Source: Alligator mississippiensis
Lineage: Eukaryota > Chordata > Crocodylia > Alligatoridae
Reading direction: 5' to 3'
Assembly: GCF_030867095.1 (NCBI RefSeq)
Contig: NC_081831.1
Location: 20,064,001 to 20,128,000 of the forward strand
DNA length: 64,000 bases
The notes beneath the pieces were generated by a model. It was not told where the DNA came from. It worked only from the letters and a program-made list of their open reading frames with translations, and searched no databases. Every line of letters begins with the position of its first letter. Position 1 is the stretch's first letter. Positions 11,601-23,600 of the stretch are shown one piece after another. The position numbers and the translations under genes were made by a program.

Positions 11601-14600
11601 AGGGTGTATGGGCAGCCCCCAGTGAATCTCTAGTTGAAAATAGCAGTACTGTTTCTGGTGACGACCATCCTTATTCCAGTTTCTGGTACGTTGGCCAAGA
11701 TGAAGATCATCATACAATCATACCAGTCTTTGCACAGTTATAACTACATTGAGTTAGAAACCAGTTTGAGTTGAAGTGGTGGAGTCCTCTAGTGTAGACC
11801 ACGAGTAAGTAGGAACTTGGGGGTATTTTTGTCCTCAAATCCCTGCCGAAGTCCCACTAATACTAATTGGATTTCTGCCTGGCTAGTGATACTTGGCCCA
11901 ATCCCACAAGCTGCTGAACTTCCACTGAAGTTGGAAGGTTTTTGGTACCTCCCGTAACAAGTACTGATTCAGGGAGTCTTGCTGGTCTCCAGGTGTCCTG
12001 TTCTGGCATGTGGCTCTGAGTCTGTGGTGAGCCCTACTTTGTGCTAGTTTAAATGAATCTCTCAGCTCAGTCTATTCAAAACCCTTCTTAGTGTGGGGTG
12101 GATCCCAGGAGCTTATGTGGACAACATAAAGGCTGCATTTGCATTGAGTTCAGCCATAGTAAAAGAGCACCGAGTGCCACTTGTGCATTTCTATGGGAGG
12201 GTGGCAGACAGATTGCTGGGTAAGGACCTGCCTACCTCCCACCTCAACTTTTCCCTGTCTCTGCCCTAGGGAGAAGGGAGTGTGGGAGATCAGATAGACT
12301 ACAGAGGTCGAAAGCTCTTTCTAGGTCCTCCTTGACCTGACTCCCTGATGCTGGCCATAGAACTGGAGCTGCAGAGCACTTCCTGAGATACCCCGTTTCA
12401 TTGCATGTTCTTGGCTTAGTGCCCATGGAGCTAACACCATGTGGGGCATAACAGTATAGCTCCATGTAATTTTAGAGCAGCAGGACTGGGGACACCTGCA
12501 GCAAAGAGACAGAAGTCCATTCAATCAATAAAATACTGAACCTGGGGTTTTTTAAAGGAGCACTAGTCCATCTCCAGTTGAACTTCAAGAAGATTTGGCT
12601 GCCTTATTTCTTTAAGCCTCATTGAAAATCCCAGCCTTATTGTTATTACCAAAAACAGTGACTAATGGTGACAGCCTTGTCTCCTGAATTCCATGCTTTG
12701 TTATTGAGCAGTACCCTCCTTGTGAATCCAGTGTCATACAGAGATGCAGGAATCTATTTCCTACAACGTTGATCCAGGAAGGCCCAAATCTATTGACTTT
12801 TGGCACATATTGCAAGGCATCAGCCACCCAGGCTGTTGGGAGAAGGGCAGGTCCAAAGGGTTGCTGTCTGCAGAGAGTGGGTTTATTGACTCCTATGATT
12901 TAGCAGTTACTGCCCAGTAGGGTAGGATTTCCTATTGGATATGGTTTGTACTAGAGCACTTTAGATCCTGGACTAGATCTGAATCCTGGAGAGCAGAGAG
13001 ATTATACTGAACTAAAAGGGAAGGAATTTACAACTCATGATCTTATGTCAACTGATCTGGTATAACCATTCCTGATGTCTGCTGTATCACACAGTAATTA
13101 GGAGCTAAACCAAGACAGTTTACCCCTAACTGAAACAATTGCTGAATAACAGACTAAGCTTCTGTTTACCATGGGGTGCAAGTAGACACAGAAAGTTGTA
13201 GTGGATTAGCTTGATACGTGGTAATTTTCTCCCTTCCCCCCTCAACCCCTTTTAATGTTATAATTTTCCATCCGTCTGTATGCTTATACCTTTAGGTTCT
13301 TAGCAGTGGAAATAAATCTATGTTGTGACTAGGCCATGAAGCCTAAAGCAAAGGCATGTCTTACAACCTTACAGAAAGCGACTTTGGCTGGTGGTTAGAG
13401 AGGAGGACTGAGAGTGGAACATCTGGGTTGTATCTCCACTTGTATTGCAGCCTTGGTGGCTTTGGGGATAGGGTGGCTTTTGACAAGTCACAGAAGGATT
13501 GAAAAGGTCCCTTAGAATTGGTTTGTAAGTGTCCAAGTGAAATATCTGTTGAGTTCATGGTAGTTTCTGGCGTTCACTGCAAGTCCTGACCTGTAAACTA
13601 CCTGATGTGATAGAGGCCAAGGTACTATAGCCCTGAGAGTAACTGGCATGTAGTATGTGGTTTTACTTTGTTCTTTTCTGAAAGAAGCATTCAGTGGCTG
13701 GTGCAGTTACAGAGAATGTGCCCTACAAGCATAGGCTAAGGTGCCTGTCCAGTCTTACCCCTGTCTCTTGATCATCTCTTTCAGATACCTGATCAAATTT
13801 TTAGCAAAGCTAACAGAGTACCAGGATGCTAACAAAATGACACCGAGCAACGTGGCAATAGTGCTGGGTCCCAATCTCCTTTGGCCTCAAGCAGAAGGGT
13901 AAGTGGTGAGTGTGTGGTGCAGGTCTCTCTCTCTGCCCAAACAACAGTGGATGGGAGTTTGTTATAGCCCAAGTCATGTTTCTTTAAGATCAGTGGTTCT
14001 CAACCTTTCTAGGCTTAAGGCACCCCTTGTTAGACTTGAGCACCCTTGAGAAAATGTCAGCTTATAACTTTCACTCGTTCTTTGACTGCAGAAAAATACT
14101 GAAGCAGGTCTATTAGAAAAAACTCAGAAAAACCACCACAGGTCAGACATCATTTTTACACTGCAAATTCCTGTTTGAAATCTCTGGGTTTTTCTCACTG
14201 ATGCTGTGTAGGTGTTTTCACACACAACAATGATAATATTGCAGAGTACCCTATGGTACCCTTACAAGGATCTCACAACACCCTGGTTGAGAATCACTGC
14301 TTTCGATCAAGCTGTGGCATCTCAGGCCTTTAGCTCTGCAAGTCCTTAGTTCAGTCCACAGTGGGCGTGCCTACACATGTATTTATCTGTGCCTAAACTT
14401 AATGCACCTTTATTTAAGGCGCAGTAAGGCAATTTACGTGCGCGTCTATACTTGGACAAGCTAATGCACATTCATACGCATTAAATTTAGGCACAAATAG
14501 CTAAGTCACATTAGTGCACATGCAGATGGGCTAATGCCCATTAACATGGTGTGTATCCATTGATGCACACCACGTTAACGTGCATTGACAAGTCTACACA

Positions 14601-17600
14601 TGTGCTAATGTGACTTAGCTATCCGTGCCTAAATTTGACACCTGCATTATGCAAATATCAAATTTAGACTCATATAGCCTTAAATCACCGTTTTTAAGGT
14701 TCATAAAGGGCATCCACACACCCTTAATGGCTCTTAGGCTAAGTCTACTTAAAAGATACATGTGTAGACATGCCCAGTCAGTTGGCCAAGATGGAGAGGA
14801 TCACCTACACAGAGGAGAAAGCAGAATAGAACAGTTACCTTGGAGACAGTTCTTGGCAATGAATTAATGGTAGCTGCTTCTGTTCTTGTTTTCTTTCACC
14901 CTGATTTTTCTAAAGTGCTGGGCACCCTTAATTCTGGTACAAGTTGGCAGGAAGATGGATGCTCAGCATCTCTGGGAATCAGGCCACTCACTGTAACAGA
15001 GCACAAGTTGTGCTCTGTTACTCACAGGGGTGTGAGCAAGCAGCAGAGCAGTGTGCAGCTGTCTGCACTCCTAATCAGACACAACTGCCTGATTGGGAAC
15101 AGGGCCCAGCTGCTTGTTATAAGAACAGGGCTCTGAGCAGTGAAGCCAGCAGTCAGCTGCTAGCAGCCGGGAGAAGAACACCACCCAGCTGGAGCTGCTG
15201 CAAGGGGATAAGGGGATTGAGGCCCAGTGAGCAATACTGGGGCGAGGGAATAAGGGGATTGAGGCCCAGTGTTGGGCAGGGGATGAGGCCATCTGTGAGG
15301 CAAAGGACATAGTATAGGGAAGGTTGGAACCGTGTATATAGGCAGCCTCCTGCCTTGTTATCGACTTTTAATTGCATTATCAAAGGTGAGGTAGGCAGGC
15401 GGTTAGCCCAGAGACAAGTGGGCAGGCCAATGACTTGACCGGCCCCTGGTTGCTCACTTGTTACACTCACATGCCTAAAGAGGCGGGTTTGGAAGAATGC
15501 AGAGAGAATTATTCGCATGTTAGGACCACTGTTGTTGCCTAAGGGTAAAGTAGCTGCACTGTGGATGCATTTATCACACCGAATTATGTCATGATAGTCT
15601 AGTATCTGCAGCCAAACTGGTATGTTATTGAGAACATCAGGAATGAGTTGGGAATAAAGGTCTAGATCCTTTTCTGGTACCAGCGGGAGTGGCAGCAAAC
15701 CACAGCAAGGCCCTGCTCTTTCACCCCAGCTGAGGAGCTGTTACAGGAGCACAACAGTCCTTGGAAAGCACCTTGAGCATCATGCGTGTTAGTAAACTCA
15801 TTAATTAAGAAGCATCTAGGGATGAAGAGCAGTGCTATTAATAATAAATGCAAGAGAAAATACTGAGCAGAGGGGAAGCAATGAGTAGATGCCCTTACAT
15901 TTTTGTGTCCTCGGAGCATTTCCACATCTGACATTCCTCACAACTAGCATTCTTGGCTCAGGTTGGAGTAGCAGGGACTGCAGGTCAGAACTGTGGAGGA
16001 TTGGCAGAGCTGCATGCACATCTCTTGGCTAAGAGCTGTGGGACAGCTTAGGTCTCAAATACCAGCCAGTGTGGAAAGTCCTCGTGGACCAGGAAGGGGA
16101 CCTGCAAATCAGGGTTGTAGTGCATTAGCAGAGCTATGTTGGAATAGTAGGGGGACTGCTTATCAGAACTGGCCCACATTGGCTTTGGCCAAAGCTATGG
16201 AGCATTGCTTCTGTGAACAGCAGCCATTGCAGTCTTCCTGTCTGTATTTAGCCACTGCCTCTACCCCTGTGTTGCAGGAACATCACAGAGATGATGACGA
16301 CAGTCTCTCTGCAGATTGTTGGAATTATCGAGCCCCTCATCCAGCACGCCGACTGGTTCTTTCCTGGAGGTAGGCCAGGCTTCTCCAGCCAGCGGCACTG
16401 CCCTTTTGGACCTCCTAGTGCCAAGAATCATCCCAGCCAAGCGTGCTAGCCATGGGCATCTCTCATCACTGGGGGCCTCCAGGGAAGGATCAGGAGAGAT
16501 TTTGTAAATTGACTCAAAAATCAGAGAAATGGGAATAGGTTGGGGCAGTCTCAGCCCAGTTCCCTGTGACTAGAGATGGACATGAGAAAACCCACCACTG
16601 ACATAGGCTCTGGTAGGTAGAGAGGCAGCCTCCCTCACCCAGGGCCGCCAATGATGTACTGGCATTGTAGTAGCCCGACTCCAGGATTAATTCCCCAGAA
16701 CTGCCATCCCAACACTGCAATCAGACTCTGCAGCTCTGCTGGCTGAAGAAAGGGCTATCCCTTCTTGCCATAGGACACAAGTATCTGAGGGCATGTTCCT
16801 CTACAGCATCTGCCATAGGGTCTAGCAGTCCAAGGCCCAAGAAAGCCAAGTTATTTCCCTTGCAGTCAGAGATGGAGCATGGAAGGCAGAGTTTGCTTCA
16901 GCCGAGTCCTGAGCAGGCAGCCTCGTGGAGCTGCAGAGGATGCTCTCTGCTTCTCCTGGCCTCTGTTGTATTCCTTCTGCACTAGTCTACCCCTGTCAAT
17001 AGAGAGTGGGCTCTAGCAAGCTTGTAGATGCTGGGTTGTTTGTACAGCAACCAGCACAATGAGATCCTGGTCCATAACTGGGGCTTTTAGGTATTGTTAC
17101 TATACAAGTAATAAATGGTAGTAATAAGGCCTCCATGCCAAGACCCTCTCAGCACCATACTGGCTCTAAGGAAATGCTCCTAAAAACATGCGACTCTCTT
17201 GCTTTCCCAACCAGACATCGAATTCAATGTGACTGGAAACTATGGCAGTCCCATGCACGTTAATCACAACGCCAACTACAGCTCCATGCCTTCACCTGAC
17301 ATGGACCACTCTGACCGCAAACAGCATGACCAGGCCCGGCGCCCCCTCAGCGTGGCCACGGACAACATGATGCTGGAGTTTTATAAAAAGGATGGGTAGG
17401 GTCTTTTCTCTTCAGTGCTAAGGCTTGGCTTTTTATTTTAAGTCCATTTTGGTTTTATGAGCTGGAAGAGGCTGCATCCAACAGAACATTGGCTGGGAGA
17501 TCTGCTCGGGGCAGGGGCCTATTGTACCTGGCGGGATGTTGGCTGGGAGAACTGCTCTGTCGCTGACTGGTCTGTATCTGGTAGCATCCACACGAGTGAG

Positions 17601-20600
17601 CGCAGATGCCTTGCTGCCTTGTCGCACCCACACTCCCCTGCTCCTGACCTCTCTGCCTTTCCATGTCAGCTGATGTTTTAGCCTTTTTAGGAGGGGGAGA
17701 TCCATTTCCCCTTCCTCTTACCCCACTTGCAGTTGGAGGGTAAGTATGATTGGGCACACAAACCCTACCAAAGACAGAAAGATTGTGCAGGAGTCTTAGG
17801 AGAGCTGGTTAAATGAACAGTGCAGACTGCTGATCCTGAAGGCGCTGCCTTGCAGGCAGTTCTGTGGGAGCAGAGAATGTACATTCTTGCTGAATCGGTC
17901 CCTGGGGCTTAGTATCGATCGTGGCATTATGTGTGTGTGCAATCATCATGAGTGTAAGAAGCTGGATAAGTGGTGAAGCGAAAGACAGGACAGGCCTGGA
18001 AGGTCTCTTCCATTACTTGTTATGGTGAATCATTATTATTTGGGTGTGATACAAGCAAACCAAGTTTTTGCCTCTAGCTTAATCAAAACTATGGTTTCCT
18101 TTAGCTAGCACAGTGCAACCTTTGAAGGAAGCCCTCACACATCATTTGCCAACATAGATTATTGCTGCCTTTTAACTCTGATTTCCCTGGGACCACAGGC
18201 ATGTATAGCACTCTGCAAGCCCTGGAGAAATGTGTGGTACTGGGTCCCAAGGGTTTCTAGTCCCCACTACAGCCCATGCAGTGACTCTAAAGTCACACAT
18301 GTGGCCTAATAGAATGCATGACCGGATCAGCTATGGGAACGAAATGTAGAAATAATGAATAGCAGGTTCTATTCAGGAACATAAGAAGTGCCATATTGGG
18401 TCAGACCAGTTATCTGTCTAGTCCGGAAATCTGTCTGAGGGTGGCAAGTAGTAGATTCTGTAGAGGCATCATATGTATGAGGAGAGACTGAGGGAACTGG
18501 GCTTATTTAATCAGGAGAAGAAAAGACTGAGCAGGGGTTTGATATCAGCCTTTAACTACCTGAAGGGTGGTTACAATGAGGATGGTGCTAGGCTGTTCTC
18601 AGTGGTGGCAGATGACAGAACAAGGAGCAATGATCTCAAGTTGCAGCAAGGGAAGTTTAGATTGGATATTAGTAAAACTCTCACTAGGAGGGTGGTAAAG
18701 CACTGGAACGGGTTCTCTAGAAAGGTGGTGGATTCTTCATCCTTGGACATGTTTAAGGCCCATCTTGACAAAGCCCTGGCTGGAGTGATCTAGTTGGGGT
18801 GGTCCTGCTTTGAGCAGTGGGTTGGATTAGATGTGACCTCCTGAGGTCCCTTCCAACCCCAATTTTCTATAATTCTATATGTACAACGCATGTCTAGTAT
18901 AATCCATCCCCTCTTGTATCCTCCCTGGCATTCATTGTCATTGGTTTAAGGATGTCAGAGGATAGATCCCTGACTGTTCTGTTTAACTGCTGTCTGATTC
19001 CTTAGGTGATCAACCGTGCTTGTGCCCTACAGTTATGGATTTGTAGAGCATGCCACACAAGAAAGGCCTCTTGGTGCTACCATGGGGTAAAGAGTACATA
19101 ATGGTGATACTTCACACCTGACAATATCTAAGCAGCTTCTGACAATTAATGCCTTCTTACATTCACTGGTGAGGTAGACGAAGTGCACTTCTCTTCACCC
19201 CACTCCCGGTATTGTGGGGAAATGAGAAAGAAAGATTTGAAGTCACTTGCTGCACATTTACATGGCAGGTCAGTGACAGAGCTAGAAAAACAGCTCAGTG
19301 GATATAATTCCTCTTCTGCACTCCTTGTTTGCACCACCAGTAGACCTCTTCCCCAGCTTCAACATTTTGACATATACAGTGAGAGAGACAGCTAGCTAGC
19401 TCTGTGACAGGTAGGAAGGTCAGTGCCTCAGTCTCATCTCTTTGAAATTACTCCCATTTTGAAAGCCCCACCGTCAAATCTCAAGAGAAAGTCTTGTGGT
19501 TTGGTTCACACAAGTTGCAGACATGTAAGGCTGCAGCGCAAGCCCAGGGGAGTGGATGCTACCTGAGCAAAGAGGAAACATGTGCTCAGTTGGATTGGGA
19601 ATATTTTCTTGTATCCACAAGGAGCACAGAAATGAGGGAAGGTGTTCAAGGGGCTTCCCTATGGGATGAGAGCTACCATACAACATATTTAACAATAGGG
19701 CTGTTGCGTGCCTGACTTACAGCATCCTGCAAGTTGGGACTGTCTGTACCCACACGCGCTTTGGGATCACTCCTAGAGTTAAATGTCAACTGTCCAGGCT
19801 CCTCTACTGTAGAATATCCCCCAGAAACCAGAATCTAATGTGAACTTTCTAATGTAATAAAGCGTGGCCCTCTTCTCATACACACCCGCAAATCCTGTCC
19901 TCCTCTCACATGTATGGTATGACAGTTCTTGGAAATCCCTGTCTGCATAGCAGAATCTTCTCTATTGGCAGAATCTTTGGCGTGTAAGGTTTTTATAATC
20001 ATTATTATTATAATTGAACAAACTGCTTGACTTCTTGATGATGCCATTCTTCTGTAACCCTTATTCAAAGACGTCTATGATGTTATTTTGGCTCACTGAA
20101 CTGGCTTCCATATGATGGTTGTCTTTGCCCAGTGGAAGCTTTTAGACTTAGTTTCTTTTACACTAATATTTGTATGTTTCTGTCCATGCAGCCTTAGGAA
20201 AATCCAAAGGTACAGTATCCTCTAGTAGCTACTGGACCATTTTAAGCCTCTCAGGCCATCTGCATTCTGAAAGCAAAGCCAGAACCATTCCAGTAGGCAA
20301 TGAGGTTAGGGCATTCATTCCCTGCTGTGCAAGAGAAAGTGATGGGGTTTTTTTTACATTTAGTGACATTAAAAGGTAAATTCTGAGCTGGCTTCTCCCC
20401 CTGGTGGTATTCCATTACAGTTATTTTAAAGGGGGAATGAGGGAAGGGATGAGTCTATGTAGAATTAGGTCTTGATACTTCATTTGACTTAAATGACTGT
20501 TGCACTTCATAACTTTGAGAGAAAAAAAAAAAACTTTGGGGGAATTCAGTGGGGAGATTTACTCTAACTTCCTAGGAGTCACTGTCTAAAATGCACACTC

Positions 20601-23600
20601 ATACATTTTGGCTTCAAAGTTGTTTTTTTCACTCAAGTTTGTGGCTGTTTGGAGACGAGACCTCCAACCCAGATTTCGTACTTCTGACTGCCACTTGGGG
20701 GAAATCTGTATCAGTCAAAGCAACTTTTGCAACCCTTAAAATAATAGCTTTTTGCAGCTACCTTGCATTTGCAAATAGTCATGCACATCCTTATAACTCC
20801 ACAGTAAACAAACAAGGTTTAAGATTAGCTAGGGTTGGTTTTGGTTTCAATCTCTCCTCTAGCAACACTGGTGTTGTCTGTGGGAGGGCTGTCACGAGGG
20901 TGCCTGAGTCAGGAGTCAGTCCCTAAATGCAGTCCTGCCCAATGAAGCCTAGCAGTTCTAAAAGTAAAAGATAAAACTGACAATGAAGGCATGCTTTGGA
21001 GTGCTTTGGAGTCTGTCTGCAAAGTCTTCCAGGACAATTTTGGCCCTGTAGTCCTTTCTGTCTTACAGGTTGAAATAGCATTTGGGTTCTTATTATAAGA
21101 AGAATTTCCTAAGGGCCAAAAAGGGACCTGACCCGAAACAGGCTAGGCCAAGCCTCCAGCAAGGCCTTACACAGGTGTCAAGTCCCCATGTCCTGGTAAA
21201 GTCTATATTCCACAAGGAGACAGTTGGCTACACGGATTGTCCCTGGGAGGGAACTCTGACAGGCTTTGAATACACTTTTCCAAGCAGAGTATAGTGCAGT
21301 AGATTTTTTTTCCCCTTTTGCTGCTGTTTGTGCAAATCTTTTCTTTGTTTTCCTCTGACCCTGACTTCCGAGATGGTAAGGGAATGTCTCTGTGTCCCCC
21401 CAGCATGGGCGTCAGGGTGATGGACACATCTTGGGTGGCCCGCAGAGGCACCTCCATAGTTCGAAAAGCGTCCTCCACCCCGCCTGCCATGCAGCCCCCT
21501 GCTCCGCCTTCCGATCTTCCTGCTGCTCCTCAGTCACCAATTCCTGAGCAATCTCTTGATATTTCAGCTACTCCCCCCCCTACTCCAACTAGCTTTGGCT
21601 TCCAGCCAGGAGCTGAACGGACAAGGTAAGTCCGGGTGGCAGTGATGGCTACTGCTGCTGCTTTATGTGGATCAAGAGCCTCTGCAGACACACCTCCTTC
21701 TCACCTGCATGCGCTATTTTTATTTCATGCATCAGCTTTTTGTATGTGAATCCAGGTGCAAAATAAACCAAGCTTCCAGCCACCCGGCTATGGCCAAGAA
21801 CATGGGGAAATGCCAGAGCAGTCTCCGGGTAAATGGGGTTAGAAAGTAGTTCCCAGCTGGATGGAAAATGAAAATTTTGCAAAAGCAGAGGCTGAGGGCA
21901 CAGGGCATATACTTCCTGATCCAGGATGTGTGGATTTTACATTCCCAAGATACCATCTTTGCCTGTATTCATTGCAGTCTAGAAATGCAAGGTGTTCCTG
22001 CCCTCAAAGGCAAGCTTGCCTGTGTCTGAAGGCATCTCACCTATGCTGGCCCAGAGATGAGAGAGAGACCATAAAAACTGAAATCAAAGTTGTCATGTGG
22101 CACCAGGTAGTGCTGAGTATTGGGTTCACTCAGCTGGCTGTTTCACTGCTCCTGCCTTTTGTCTTGCTGAGTCCTGAGGATATGCTGTTCCTACTGGACC
22201 TTCCACAAATGGCCATCCCTTGGCCAGATTCACCCCCTAAATTATTTTGTAGTGAGTATCATTTCAATCCTCTGACTGACAGGAAAAGGATGTTGATTCT
22301 TTTTGGTGTCTGCAAGAGTATATGAGCCAACCTTAAGCAACGATTACACCAGCAACATTTGTGCTTGTAGTAATTTGCCCCAATTCCATACCTCCAGCCA
22401 CCTAATTTTTTCCAGAGTGTACTGATACATGAGGAAATTTGCAGACAGTGTAGAAGCCTCCTTTGAAAAAATGCGTTTGGCCCTGAAACATCATTCCTCA
22501 AGCCCATTCCTTAACAGATGCTTCATTGGACTAGACTTTCCTCCCACAGAAGGAGAAATCTTCCTCTTCCAGAAGTCCCTCTATTTTGCATTGATGGATT
22601 CACACAGCCTCATGGCAGGCAGGCTGAAAACAAGCTGTCCTGTCAGATGTCATCACCTGTGTGCACAGAGAATGGGGCTGATGTGACTCACTCATGTTTC
22701 CAGTCTATGCCTCTCGGTTTGCTTCTGGCCAAAAGCAAGTATGAAATTTAGCTTCTAATGTGCTGCATGTCAAGGGACTTCCCAATGTACAGCCAACTCC
22801 TTGTGTGTGCTGGAGACAGTTGTGAGTGCTGGGCGTTAGATAGAGAGCTCAGAAGGAGCCCTATATCAACATGATTCGGTGGTAGAAAAGAGCACCAAAA
22901 TCTAATGCATATGTTCACCTGCTCGGGGTCTGTATTTTAATCTGATTTCTATTTCCCTGGTGATGGCTCCACCCCTTCTGCCCTCCCAAAGGGCAGTCAG
23001 GTAGTTTTGAAATTACTGAACAATTTTCTATGAAGAGCTCTGATCCTTGTGCTACTGATGAGAATCCAGAATGGCCTCTATTGTAGTATAGCAACTGAGA
23101 TTAAAACCTGCCCCATATCATTTCCTGTCTTCTGTCCTTGAATGTCATAGTAGCTACCAACAATTCAAAGGTCCCTGACTTTTATGGTCTGCATTGGTTA
23201 ACAAGCTCTCTCTCAGCTGGTATGTTTTTTTGCCTTATCCTACTCTGAACTGTAATAACACAAACATTTTGTTTTCTTATTCTCCAAACCTGGCTAGATG
23301 CCTTTTTCATACCTCAGCATCCTTTTTGCATGACTTTACACAGAAATTGCTGCTTTAGCTTCAATGCCTAGGACTGTGTAAGTCTCTTGCCCTCCCACTC
23401 CTACCTTTGCCAACACATACAGGCCAAGTCCATCTCAGTGTGTGGGGAAACGTCAGCCTGTGTTGTCTGTCCATGTGAATCATGCTGTCGTTCCTCCACC
23501 CTCCCTTTTATTTTACATATACATACAGGCATCATGTTAAAGTGAGAATAACTCAACACAAATCTTGGACCTAGCTTGAGGGGAGGGGCACAACTGAGAA

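Larger units (their letters stand above)
13899..16277. other. ARHGAP44 intron crowded with transposons
   Basis: Contains in order a short hAT element (13991-14299), a palindromic MITE (14363-14775) and a solo LTR (14992-15465). The remaining 0.8 kb before the next exon shows nothing recognised. Confidence 0.8.
17396..20191. other. ARHGAP44 intron with CR1 fragment
   Basis: Holds a sauropsid repeat fragment at 18378-18460, a CR1 3' end at 18473-18885 and a weak MIR/L2-like stretch at about 19150-19300. No other gene-like signal. Confidence 0.75.

Noticed and set aside
15153-15698. 181-codon antisense open frame
   Set aside because: Most of it overlaps the LTR fossil at 14992-15465; no motif was recognised that would make it a host gene.
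21861-22325. 154-codon + frame between exons i and j
   Set aside because: Not bounded by matching splice sites and not similar to the ARHGAP44 tail, unlike the 24440 cassette.
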